DNA of 64,000 nucleotides from Streptococcus parasanguinis (GTDB taxonomy: Bacteria > Bacillota > Bacilli > Lactobacillales > Streptococcaceae): contig NZ_JVEE01000046.1 in the NCBI RefSeq assembly GCF_001073155.1, forward strand, positions 28,069 to 92,068. The letters are read 5' to 3'. Below, piece by piece: positions 19,217 through 27,376 of the stretch. The notes under the pieces were generated by a model. It was not told the origin of the DNA and did not search any database. It worked only from the letters and a program-made list of their open reading frames with translations. Position numbers and translations under genes: made by a program. The first letter of the stretch is position 1; each line of letters begins with the position of its first letter.

Positions 19217-19252
19217 CTCCTGTCCCATTTGATGGGGTGGGAGATTTTTTTA
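19217..19252 (+). terminator. terminator of the SPFH operon
   Basis: A 12-bp stem (19217-19228 with 19232-19243, some G-U pairs) is followed by ATTTTTTT. Confidence 0.85.
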
Positions 19253-19360
19253 ACAATTTTTTGTCAAGTAACTTTACTTTACAAAAAAGTTTTGTTATAC
19301 TGTTAAAGTTGATGAAAATCAAACCTAATTGAATTTATATCTTAAAAGGAGAAAAACGAA

Positions 19361-19543
19361 ATGGCAGTACCTGCACGTCGCACATCAAAAGCGAAGAAAA
19401 ACAAACGTCGTACGCACTACAAAGTAACAGCTCCATCTGTAAACTTTGACGAAGCAACTGGAGATTACTCACGTTCACACCGTGTATCACTTAAAGGATA
19501 CTACAAAGGACGTAAGATCGCTAAAGCTGCATCAGCTGAATAA
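19361..19543 (+). CDS. rpmF: ribosomal protein L32
   Basis: This 60-residue large-subunit protein reads [20 protein letters not shown] at the N-terminus and has a basic C-terminus. It lacks the CxxC pairs of zinc-binding L32, so it is the zinc-independent form usual in streptococci. AAAGGAG precedes the ATG. It is co-transcribed with rpmG, 15 bases downstream. Confidence 0.98.
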   Translation: MAVPARRTSKAKKNKRRTHYKVTAPSVNFDEATGDYSRSHRVSLKGYYKGRKIAKAASAE

Positions 19544-19558
19544 TAGAAGGGAGATACC

Positions 19559-19708
19559 ATGCGCGTAAATATTACACTTGAACACAAAGAATCTGGTGAA
19601 CGCTTGTACCTTACTTCTAAAAACAAACGTAACACTCCAGACCGTCTTCAATTGAAGAAATACTCACCAAAACTTCGCAAACACGTTGTGTTTACAGAAG
19701 TTAAATAA
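19559..19708 (+). CDS. rpmG: ribosomal protein L33
   Basis: This 49-residue protein, [20 protein letters not shown] at the start and KHVVFTEVK at the end, is the cysteine-free L33. AAGGGAG precedes the ATG. The stop codon lies inside a direct repeat that recurs at 28.98 kb. The 3' end of rpmG is a known integration site of streptococcal mobile elements, which fits the island that follows. Confidence 0.97.
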
Positions 19709-19803
19709 TAGGTCATTACGTTTCAGTAGAAACGAAAAAGCCTTGATTTAACGTAATTCTTGAATTTTCGAATTTCAATGTATTGCAATAAAAATCAACC
19801 GGA
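19701..19803 (+). repeat. left att-like direct repeat of the island
   Basis: Positions 19711-19770 align without gaps to 28991-29050 with 49 of 60 identities, starting from a shared ttaaat at the rpmG stop (19701 and 28981). A further shared block with AACCGGA (19797-19803 and about 29103-29109) follows. The copies bracket the AT-rich region, as decayed attachment sites would. Confidence 0.6.
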
Positions 19804-19859
19804 TGACTACATTTTTGACTACATTTTTTGTGAAATAAATTAGATGTTCGGATATATAG

Positions 19860-19893
19860 AAAACGCTCTAGTCATATTGTCTAGAGCGTTTTT
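19860..19893 (+). terminator. terminator downstream of rpmF-rpmG
   Basis: AAAACGCTCTAG and CTAGAGCGTTTT form a perfect 12-bp stem with a 9-base loop and a T-run. Confidence 0.9.
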
Positions 19894-19969
19894 GTGTTGT
19901 TTAAGAAATTGGATCTATAATTTCTGTAGCGGGTAAAACTACCATAGGAATTATGGAATCCATAATAAG

Positions 19970-20015
19970 ACCTCTTAAGTAGATTTTGAGTATTTACCAT
20001 GTCTACTTAAGAGGT
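19970..20015. repeat. 14-bp inverted repeat
   Basis: ACCTCTTAAGTAGA and TCTACTTAAGAGGT are perfect inverted copies with an 18-base spacer. There is no T-run on either side, so it is either a weak terminator or a protein-binding or recombination-related site near the island edge. The rest of 19893-20123 shows no gene. Confidence 0.6.
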
Positions 20016-20061
20016 ATCATATCAGAATGTGAATTAGAGTGTTTCTTTTGCTGTAAGCAAT

Positions 20062-20114
20062 GGAAAATTACTCTCAATAGTATTTTAAAATAATCTTTTT
20101 ATTCTTGAGGGTAA
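20062..20114 (-). terminator. putative terminator of the DDAH operon
   Basis: Ten-base arms with one mismatch (20105-20114 and 20068-20077) enclose an AT-rich loop and are followed by AATTTT on the minus strand, directly after the last gene. Confidence 0.55.
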
Positions 20115-20123
20115 CTAAACAAA

Positions 20124-20903
20124 TTAGAAACGCAAAGATAAACAGGTTAAGCTACCATCGATTTTCTTAAATTCGTCTGTATTAACGACTTTTACAGGGT
20201 AACCTAGATTTTTTATATGTTCTAATGTTTTTGGGTATCCATCAGGAACCAACACTGTGCCATTTATATACAAACTATTAATTGCATATAATTCCTCTTT
20301 AGGAACTACAAATCTATTAAATTCTCTGAACTCGGGAACTTCATTCATTTTTGCACTAACTAACATATTGTTATTTTCTAGATAAATCACAAAATCTTTC
20401 AAATGCAAACCTTCTGTCACTGGTATTGTGGAAGAAGTGTAACCAAATTGAGAAACTATTTCATCAAATTGTTTAGCACCTTCTTTATTGGTACGATCAG
20501 ATAAACCTACATAGAAATGTTTTCCTACAAGCATTACATCCCCACCTTCCATCGTTCCTGGGGATTCAATGTGAAAGATTTGTTCGTCAGCGTAGAATTT
20601 CTTTATAGCAGGTTCAATTTCAAATTTTTCACCGTTCCTCGATTCTCTTGGAGAATTAGTAATAATTGCACATTCTTTCATTACTACTGCTGGATCCTCA
20701 ACAAAACATGAATCTGGGTATTCCTCTAAAGCTTCAAGAACCAGTGCTTTTACTCCTAAACTTTCAATTGCGTCAACATATTCTTGGTGCTGACTAATTG
20801 CTTTTTCATATATAGGCTTATCGTCACTGAACATTCCTGTACTAATTCCTTCAAGCATCGCTTTACATGGTTTTCTAAAAATAATATTCTCATATTTTAT
20901 CAT
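20124..20903 (-). CDS. DDAH-like guanidine-modifying hydrolase, paralog A
   Basis: This 259-residue protein has the fold and motifs of dimethylarginine dimethylaminohydrolase: EYPDSCFVEDPA (Asp64), GTMEGGDVMLVG (Glu119), EGLHLKD (His167) and the C-terminal DGSLTCLSLRF (nucleophile Cys254). The family hydrolyses guanidino compounds; DDAH makes citrulline and dimethylamine from dimethylarginine. It differs from paralog B around the catalytic histidine (KDF against KTG) and cysteine (GSLT against GGLS), which suggests a different substrate. Start at MIKYENI (20903) is supported by GGAGG seven bases before it. It is the last gene of the four-gene operon. Confidence 0.85.
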   Translation of the reverse strand: MIKYENIIFRKPCKAMLEGISTGMFSDDKPIYEKAISQHQEYVDAIESLGVKALVLEALEEYPDSCFVEDPAVVMKECAIITNSPRESRNGEKFEIEPAIKKFYADEQIFHIESPGTMEGGDVMLVGKHFYVGLSDRTNKEGAKQFDEIVSQFGYTSSTIPVTEGLHLKDFVIYLENNNMLVSAKMNEVPEFREFNRFVVPKEELYAINSLYINGTVLVPDGYPKTLEHIKNLGYPVKVVNTDEFKKIDGSLTCLSLRF

Positions 20904-20930
20904 ATTACTTCCTCCAACAATCATATTCTT

Positions 20931-22019
20931 CTAAATATATTCTTTTTCAACATACTCAGATTGGCTCAACATCAATAGATTTTCATACATTACATGGAAA
21001 CTAACAATATCTCCTAATTCGTAACAATGTTCGCTTTCAGTAATATCTAATATCGTATGGTCGCTACTACCACCAATTACTTCAATGTTTGAGTCTAATG
21101 GTCGAAGATGTAAACAATCTCCTAAATCTTGCCTTCCAACAGCTATCAGAGCCCTGCGACGAATACCTTTGTCTTCATATTCCTTCTTGTTTCCAAATGC
21201 ATCAACTGCAATTGTACCAATTGGATGACTTGGTTTGTTTTTCAATTCAACAATTTCCGCCTGTAGCGTAAACGCTTCATCTTCATCAGGAAATACCTTA
21301 TAATCAAAACAATCATCCAAATCACTAATATACAACGCATCCCCAACTCTTAGCTGCGTGATACCCTCTGGCATAGTTCCCTTTGCAACTAAAGGTAAAC
21401 TAGTTGAAGCACCCCCAGAAACAACCTCAATCCTACGTCCAATTGCTTTACTAACTTTTTCAGCCTTTGAAATCAGTTCCATCATTTTTTCTGGAGTAGG
21501 CATAATTGAGCCATAACACCCTAGATTTGTTCCAATGCCTAATAAATGTAAGTTTTTTAATTCTTGTTCAACAGTACGTGTTGTATTCAGCAATTCCTCT
21601 TCATCAAAAATTCCCTCACGCAAATCACCACATTCAGTCATAATAATCACATTATGAATTTTATTTTGCTCTGAAGCAGCCCGGTTTAATTCTTTTAAAA
21701 TCTCTAACGAAGAATTCAAGCTAATATCTGCACAAGAAACTAATTCATCAACTTCACTAAGCATTGGTATACGTAAGTCGTAAGTAAGAATATTTGGATT
21801 AATCTCTTTTACTCTTTTCAATTGAGATAGTCGCGAAGAAGCCAACGTTTTAAAACCTGCATCTATTAATGTCTTAATAATTTCTTCAAGTCCGTTAATT
21901 CCTTTTATTACACCAACAACCTCAATTCCAATATCATTACACATGTCTAATACATTTTTGGCATTATGTTTTAACTTTTTCTTATCAATAACAAACTTTG
22001 GATAACCCACGTTGTTCAC
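20931..22019 (-). CDS. PLP-dependent amino-acid racemase, ornithine-racemase-like
   Basis: This 362-residue protein has an alanine-racemase-type N-terminal barrel (fold type III). VVGVIKGINGLEEI holds the probable PLP lysine (Lys39), and VVSGGASTSLPLV and LRVGDALYI are the phosphate-binding and downstream segments. The order and spacing resemble ornithine racemase (Orr) rather than biosynthetic alanine racemase, which would carry a larger C-terminal domain. It lies between a DDAH-like enzyme and the antiporter, so arginine, citrulline or ornithine is the likely substrate. That assignment is inferred from context. Confidence 0.75.
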   Translation of the reverse strand: MNNVGYPKFVIDKKKLKHNAKNVLDMCNDIGIEVVGVIKGINGLEEIIKTLIDAGFKTLASSRLSQLKRVKEINPNILTYDLRIPMLSEVDELVSCADISLNSSLEILKELNRAASEQNKIHNVIIMTECGDLREGIFDEEELLNTTRTVEQELKNLHLLGIGTNLGCYGSIMPTPEKMMELISKAEKVSKAIGRRIEVVSGGASTSLPLVAKGTMPEGITQLRVGDALYISDLDDCFDYKVFPDEDEAFTLQAEIVELKNKPSHPIGTIAVDAFGNKKEYEDKGIRRRALIAVGRQDLGDCLHLRPLDSNIEVIGGSSDHTILDITESEHCYELGDIVSFHVMYENLLMLSQSEYVEKEYI

Positions 22020-22043
22020 CTCAAATCTATTATTATTAATTTT

Positions 22044-23480
22044 TTACATGGTAGATAAATCAATTGTACCGTTAAAAATCAGGACTAGACTGATAATTGC
22101 CAAGGCTACTATTACTAGGGCAATAATTTTTTCGATATTAGTGAGGAATTTCTTATTATTTTCTTTACGAGCCAAATAGTAAACAATCATACAAGGGGCG
22201 AAAAGAAGTGCTGTAATAATAATATACTTCCAGCCTGTTGAATACATCAAATATCCCATTGCAATAGTTGAAATACAACCAAGCAAAGCATTCAATTTAA
22301 AACCGTTATCAAACTTGATTGATTTTTTAATCATAGTCAAACTAACTGTGAAATATGGAACCAACATTGTACTTGAAGCAAATAAAGCCATAACATTATA
22401 AATTGATTCATTGATTATGATGGTAATGAAAAATGCTTGTTGAATAATTGTGGATACCAGTAATGAATTTGTTGGTTGCCCAACAGTATTTTCAACACCA
22501 AAGAATTTAGGGACAATTTCATGCTTCGCTGCAACATCTAAAATTTCGCCAGCAAATAAACAACATCCGAACCAACATCCCATCGCTGAAAGTGCAATAC
22601 CTAGGTTCATTAGAATTGCTCCCCATTTGCCTACGACTGCCTCTAATATGCCACCTAATGCAGGTACTTCCATTTTTGAAACTTGTACTTGTGAAAGTAC
22701 TCCAAAGGTTAAGAAGGTCAGCAAGAGATACGTCACTGCAATTACAATATAAGAAATCACAATTGCTTTTGATGCATCTGATTTCGATTTCGCACGTGCA
22801 GAATAGATTAATGCCCCTTCAATACCAACATACACCCAAATAGTTGAACTCATAGCTGTTCCAATTTGGCCATTTATAGATGAAGGTAAATCATTTGAAG
22901 CAAAAGCGTTTTCCCACAGTCCAGAGTTAAATACATCTACCTTAAATGCCATCAATAAAGCTATAATAAATACTACAATTGGAATCATTTTTGCAAACCA
23001 AATAACAGTATTAACTAATGAAGCGTTTCTCGCTCCTGACGCACATATATAGTAGAATACCCATAAAATAACTGATAACAGAATTAAAGAAGGGATATTA
23101 TTTCCTCCACGAAACATTGGAATAAAATATCCAAGAGAACTTACCGAAAGTACTCCTAATGAAATATTACCTACAACAATAGATAGCCAATATCCTACAC
23201 AAGATAAAAATCCAATAAACTTTCCAAATCCTTGTTCTGGAAAACTAAAAATTCCTGCATCTAAATCTGGATAGTGATCTTGTAGATATTTCAAACAGTA
23301 AACGAAAACAGCAAAGGCAATACTTGCAAATACTAGTGCAATTAAAGCAGGGCCTGGAGCTACAGATTTTGCTAAATCACGTGGTAAATTAAAAACCCCT
23401 GCACCTATTACCGTAGTAACTGTTAAAGCAACTAAGCCGAGTAGACTAACATTTTGTTGGACAGTATTTTTCTCAGTCAT
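22044..23480 (-). CDS. basic amino-acid antiporter of the APC family
   Basis: This is a 478-residue protein with about 12-13 helices. The first helix has LTVTTVIGAGVFNLPRDLA, the glycine-rich substrate loop of APC transporters, and the layout is that of arginine/ornithine and lysine exchangers (ArcD/LysI-like). It probably exchanges the external substrate of the pathway for a product such as citrulline or ornithine. It sits in the middle of the operon with the DDAH-like enzymes and the racemase. Confidence 0.82.
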   Translation of the reverse strand: MTEKNTVQQNVSLLGLVALTVTTVIGAGVFNLPRDLAKSVAPGPALIALVFASIAFAVFVYCLKYLQDHYPDLDAGIFSFPEQGFGKFIGFLSCVGYWLSIVVGNISLGVLSVSSLGYFIPMFRGGNNIPSLILLSVILWVFYYICASGARNASLVNTVIWFAKMIPIVVFIIALLMAFKVDVFNSGLWENAFASNDLPSSINGQIGTAMSSTIWVYVGIEGALIYSARAKSKSDASKAIVISYIVIAVTYLLLTFLTFGVLSQVQVSKMEVPALGGILEAVVGKWGAILMNLGIALSAMGCWFGCCLFAGEILDVAAKHEIVPKFFGVENTVGQPTNSLLVSTIIQQAFFITIIINESIYNVMALFASSTMLVPYFTVSLTMIKKSIKFDNGFKLNALLGCISTIAMGYLMYSTGWKYIIITALLFAPCMIVYYLARKENNKKFLTNIEKIIALVIVALAIISLVLIFNGTIDLSTM

Positions 23481-23569
23481 ATAACTATCCTCCCCATAAA
23501 AATTAAATTATTTTTTATTTAGTATGATAGGAAAAAGAAAATCTTTATCCCATCATATATATTGTTTAA

Positions 23570-24346
23570 TTAAAAACGTAATGAAAGACAGCTCAAACCA
23601 CCATCAATTTTACGATATTCAGAGGTATCGACAACAAGAACATCATATCCTAAATGTTCAACGGCAGATTGAACCTTAGGATATCCGGCTGGAACAATAA
23701 CAGTTCCATTAACCCATATACAGTTTGCGGCATATGCTTCATCAGAATCAACAACTATCTTATTAAATGATTCAAATAAAGGATTATCAACAAATTCACC
23801 AGCGACCAATAAATTATTATCCTCTAAATAATTGACTCCTGTCTTAAGATGCAATACTTCTTCCAACGGAACTTGAATGACAGTTTTACCATATCCCTCT
23901 AATATTTCCTTCATCTGTGCAAAACCTTCATCATTTGTACGTGCTGATTTCCCAACATAGAAGGTATCACCAACCATCATAATATCCCCAGGTTCAACCA
24001 TTCCTGGAGCTTTAATTTCATGAACATTTGAATAAAAACTAGATAGCAGTTTACGGAAGTCTTCTAGTTGAGTCTCATTTCGACGAGTATCCGCACCTGG
24101 TCTGGAAATTATAGCACATTTATCCGTACAGAGTGCAGTATCTTCCATAAAACATGAATCTGGAAAATCGTCATTTGGTGGTAACACATTAACTTTGACT
24201 CCACATTTAGTTAAAGCTTCAACATAATGTTCATGTTGAACTAATGCACTTTCATAAACAGGTTTTCCAAGTTCTGGATTAGAAGTAATACCTTCACTAA
24301 TTCCTCTTCCAGGAATACGAACAATTACATTCTTAAAGCGTTTCAT
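23570..24346 (-). CDS. dimethylarginine dimethylaminohydrolase, paralog B
   Basis: This 258-residue protein is strikingly close, from memory, to Pseudomonas aeruginosa DDAH over its whole length: DDFPDSCFMEDTALCT (Asp63), PGMVEPGDIMMVGD (Glu118), EVLHLKTG (His166), AANCIWVNG, and the C-terminal DTSEYRKIDGGLSCLSLRF (Cys253). All catalytic residues are present. The expected reaction is hydrolysis of N-omega-methylated arginine to citrulline plus methyl- or dimethylamine. It is the first gene of the operon, behind a 250-nt leader with a cre site. Arginine deiminases are much longer, about 410 residues. Confidence 0.88.
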   Translation of the reverse strand: MKRFKNVIVRIPGRGISEGITSNPELGKPVYESALVQHEHYVEALTKCGVKVNVLPPNDDFPDSCFMEDTALCTDKCAIISRPGADTRRNETQLEDFRKLLSSFYSNVHEIKAPGMVEPGDIMMVGDTFYVGKSARTNDEGFAQMKEILEGYGKTVIQVPLEEVLHLKTGVNYLEDNNLLVAGEFVDNPLFESFNKIVVDSDEAYAANCIWVNGTVIVPAGYPKVQSAVEHLGYDVLVVDTSEYRKIDGGLSCLSLRF

Positions 24347-24410
24347 AAATTACACCTCTCTAATACAGCCTGTAAAGTCTGAGTGATCCAAACGAAAACA
24401 TGCCCCATTG

Positions 24411-24425
24411 TGTATGCGCTTACAT
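24411..24425 (-). promoter_or_regulatory. cre site (CcpA) in the DDAH leader
   Basis: The minus strand ATGTAAGCGCATACA matches the cre consensus WTGNAANCGNWNNCW at every fixed position. It is about 170 nt downstream of the predicted start, so it could act as a roadblock, or a second promoter may lie nearer. CCCATTGT/ACAATGGG arms (about 24404-24476) flank it. Confidence 0.8.
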
Positions 24426-24602
24426 TTTTGTGGAGAAAATAACAATGGGACACATAATGGACGCCATCTTTACTTTGAGCAACTATTGAAATCCAATAAA
24501 ACTAAGTTCATTGCACATCATTTTTCCTGTTTTACATGAAAATGTTAACAATATTGTTTCCGAGATTATTCCTTTCTAGTTAACAATTCATGTTCTATTT
24601 CT

Positions 24603-24657
24603 ATTTTACCACTTAATTGTTGCATGTCAATATTAGCACTTTGAAACTAGTTTCAAA
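24603..24657 (-). promoter_or_regulatory. DDAH operon promoter and upstream palindrome
   Basis: TTGACA (24625-24630) and TAAAAT (24603-24608) are 16 bases apart. Ten bases upstream of the -35 box lies the perfect 18-bp palindrome TTTGAAACTAGTTTCAAA (24640-24657), in the position of an activator or repressor site. No regulator gene belongs to this operon. Confidence 0.7.
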
Positions 24658-24794
24658 AACATATAATATCAAGTATTTTGGTATTTCAAAATAGAAAGTT
24701 GATATTGGTTGATTTCTATAATAGAAGTTAAAATATATATTAGCAGTGAAATCACTAGATCTTTAAGCTCGCTTTAATTTAATTTTCAAATAAG

Positions 24795-24831
24795 AAAACG
24801 AGCATTCTCAATTACAGTAATACTCGTTTTT
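24795..24831. terminator. terminator of the esterase/PTS operon
   Basis: Twelve-base arms (AAAACGAGCATT and AATACTCGTTTT, one mismatch) with T-runs in both directions lie between the esterase stop and the DDAH promoter region. Confidence 0.8.
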
Positions 24832-24878
24832 ATCATATACCAGAGCGATTCTAGAATTATGATTAGTTATTTAAAAAG

Positions 24879-25874
24879 TCAAATCGATTTAATATAAGAT
24901 GCCAACCTTTTAACAAGATCTAAAGCCTCATCACAATAACCTAACCGTTCAAAAAAACCATGGTCTACACCTAAATAATTAATTACATCCACATCAATAT
25001 CATATAAATTGTGCTTTATAAAATACCTATTGCTCCACCTGAAGTAATCAAACTCCGCCTCAATATACAGCATTCTGTTTATTCGTGAATAATTATCCTT
25101 CTGAAATAAATTATTTTTTTCTAACATATCGTCTGTTGTATATAGTTTTGTAAAGAAGCGCATCTGTCTTCCAAATTTACTTAGCCTAGAATCTAAAATA
25201 TCATATTGTGAAGGAATAATATCATATCTCCCAATGGACCACTGATACATATTATTTTTTTCCGGTAATAAATCTACACAACCATAGATATTAATAAATG
25301 ACAAGAAATTGACACTCTCATATGCACTTACCAACATTAGCCCCAAATTTACACCAGCACTATCTCCCAAAAAAATAATTTTTTCCTTGTTCCAACTGTA
25401 TTCATTCTCTTTAGAACAGATCCAATCGTAAACCTTTTTACAATCAAATATACTAGACGGAAATTTATTCTCTGGGGCTAAACGATAGTTTATAGCAACT
25501 ATTGGTACACCCGTCAATTCTACTATCAATTTAAGTTGGTTTTCATATTGGAAAAAGTTTCCACCGATGAACCCACCACCATGAACAAAATATATCACTT
25601 TGTCTGTATACTTACAACGTTCGCTAGAAAACAAACCAATCTCAATATAACCTTCTACTAAACCAACTTCTAAATTTATGTTTTCTTTAGTAAAATCTAT
25701 GTTTTTTTTCCCCATATTTTGTCTTGTGATAGTTAGGGAAAAATCATCAAAAGAAATATCTGTTTTAAAATCAATATCTAAATCACCTGATTTTTTAATT
25801 TTATCGATTACACTTTTTGACAATTCATTTGCTTTATGATTTTCTAAATTAATAACTTCTTCATAATTTATCAC
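24879..25874 (-). CDS. alpha/beta-hydrolase esterase (HSL/acetyl-esterase type)
   Basis: This 331-residue protein has HGGGF (residues 98-102), which forms the oxyanion hole, AINYRLAPENKFP, and GDSAG (170-174) with nucleophile Ser172; aspartate and histidine candidates lie in EAEFDYFRW and LGVDHGFF. There is no signal peptide, so it acts in the cytoplasm. Its start overlaps the EIIBC stop by four bases, which suggests that it removes an acyl group from the sugar brought in by that PTS. This substrate is inferred. Base composition is very AT-rich. Confidence 0.82.
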   Translation of the reverse strand: MINYEEVINLENHKANELSKSVIDKIKKSGDLDIDFKTDISFDDFSLTITRQNMGKKNIDFTKENINLEVGLVEGYIEIGLFSSERCKYTDKVIYFVHGGGFIGGNFFQYENQLKLIVELTGVPIVAINYRLAPENKFPSSIFDCKKVYDWICSKENEYSWNKEKIIFLGDSAGVNLGLMLVSAYESVNFLSFINIYGCVDLLPEKNNMYQWSIGRYDIIPSQYDILDSRLSKFGRQMRFFTKLYTTDDMLEKNNLFQKDNYSRINRMLYIEAEFDYFRWSNRYFIKHNLYDIDVDVINYLGVDHGFFERLGYCDEALDLVKRLASYIKSI

Positions 25875-27253
25875 TGATTTTCACCTTCCAATGCAATACC
25901 TTCCAGCATAGAATCATCAAAACCAAAGAAGTATGTTAAAATTGCAGAAATTATAAATGCTCCAAAATAACCAACTAAGAATCCAACAAAGCCAGTTCCA
26001 AAGTAAGCTGGAAATGTTGGTACTGCAGCTACAGCTACTGCTAACGCACGTGCGCCAGTTGCACCTGCAATAGCACCACCTATACCACCACCAATTATCG
26101 CCATAATAAATGGCTTCTTAAATTTCAGATTGACTGCATAAATCGCAGGCTCTGATATTCCGAAAAATCCCATTATTGTTGTAGGGGTAGTAATTTTTTT
26201 CAATTCTGGATTTTTAGTTTTCAAGAAAACCCCTAAAGTTGCACCTGATTGAGCTATAATACTAGGACCAAATACTGCAAGGATTGTGTCAAACCCTAAT
26301 TTTTCTATATTGGAGAATATTATAGGGAATAGTCCCCAATGCACCCCAAAGACAACCATTACTTGAGCTAAAGCTCCAATAAAGCCACCTGCGACTGTTG
26401 GATTCCAATTATATATCGTTGAATAGACAGTTGCAATTCCATTACTTAATGATGCTCCAATTGGCCCGAAAATCATAATAGTAATCGGTACTACTGTGAT
26501 TAATGAAAAGAATGGAGCAATTCTACTTCTAATTGATTCAGGCAAAAATTTTGTTTCTAGCTTTTCAATATAACTTAATAGTAAAATCGCAAAAATAATC
26601 GGAAAAACACTACTCTTAAACGCAGTTAATACAAATGGTATCCCTAAGAAAGTTAATTTTGCTCCCTGATCATATAATGTCGATAAATTAGGATACAAAA
26701 GCGCACCAGCGATTGTCACTGAAACAAATAGATTTGTTTTAAATCTCTTTGATGCTGTGATAGCCAAAACAATAGGAAGAAAATAATATAAACTATCAGA
26801 GGCGGCATTTAGAATCTGAAATGTTCCAGAATTAGAATCAAGCCATTTAAATGCAGTACAGACACTCAATACTCCTTTTAGTATACCTGCGCCAATAAGA
26901 ACATCAATTAACGGAGTAAACAAACTAGAAATGATATCTATAAATTTTGAAATCATTCCCTTGGAGACATCTACATCCTCATTAGGTGCAACCTCACCTT
27001 TTCCATTTCGATTTAATAAAGTCTCGAGTTCAGGGTAATAATAAATCACTTCTGGGCCAATGACCACTTGAGTTTGACCTGCTACCTCAACGACTGACAT
27101 TACATTTTTTAATTTATTCAACTCTTCTTTTTTTACAAGATGATTATCATAAAGATCAAATCTCAGGCGTGTGGAACAATGAGAGAAATTTTTTATATTT
27201 TCATTTCCACCCAAATTATTGACAATTTGGGCTACTACTTCTTTTTTTGTCAT
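25871..27253 (-). CDS. PTS transporter EIIBC, beta-glucoside/sucrose family
   Basis: This 460-residue protein has an EIIB domain at residues 1-85 with the phosphocysteine in NFSHCSTRLRF (Cys26). A membrane EIIC domain from about residue 110 has GFFGISEPAIYAVNLKFKKP, the conserved substrate loop. There is no EIIA domain, so phosphate must come from an EIIA encoded elsewhere, for example a glucose-type EIIA. It imports and phosphorylates a sugar or glycoside; the substrate is unknown. It is the first gene of the pair with the esterase, next to a DeoR regulator and behind a cre site. Confidence 0.9.
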   Translation of the reverse strand: MTKKEVVAQIVNNLGGNENIKNFSHCSTRLRFDLYDNHLVKKEELNKLKNVMSVVEVAGQTQVVIGPEVIYYYPELETLLNRNGKGEVAPNEDVDVSKGMISKFIDIISSLFTPLIDVLIGAGILKGVLSVCTAFKWLDSNSGTFQILNAASDSLYYFLPIVLAITASKRFKTNLFVSVTIAGALLYPNLSTLYDQGAKLTFLGIPFVLTAFKSSVFPIIFAILLLSYIEKLETKFLPESIRSRIAPFFSLITVVPITIMIFGPIGASLSNGIATVYSTIYNWNPTVAGGFIGALAQVMVVFGVHWGLFPIIFSNIEKLGFDTILAVFGPSIIAQSGATLGVFLKTKNPELKKITTPTTIMGFFGISEPAIYAVNLKFKKPFIMAIIGGGIGGAIAGATGARALAVAVAAVPTFPAYFGTGFVGFLVGYFGAFIISAILTYFFGFDDSMLEGIALEGENQ

Positions 27254-27302
27254 AATTATTTATCCTTTCTTTTTCTCTATGATAACACACTATGAAAGGA
27301 TC

Positions 27303-27317
27303 TGAAATCGGTTACAA
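27303..27317 (-). promoter_or_regulatory. cre site (CcpA) at the EIIBC promoter
   Basis: Minus-strand TTGTAACCGATTTCA matches WTGNAANCGNWNNCW at all fixed positions and overlaps the probable -35 region, about 50 bases before the EIIBC start; TATCAT near 27278-27283 is the likely -10. This predicts repression in glucose. Confidence 0.8.
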
Positions 27318-27376
27318 GTCTTTTGAAAAATTATCAAAAAAAATGACTATTCAAAGTCATTTATGAAAAGTATTGG

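Noticed and set aside
20124-24346. Arginine deiminase pathway (arcABC)
   Set aside because: The hydrolases are about 258 residues with DDAH motifs, and no ornithine carbamoyltransferase or carbamate kinase is present.
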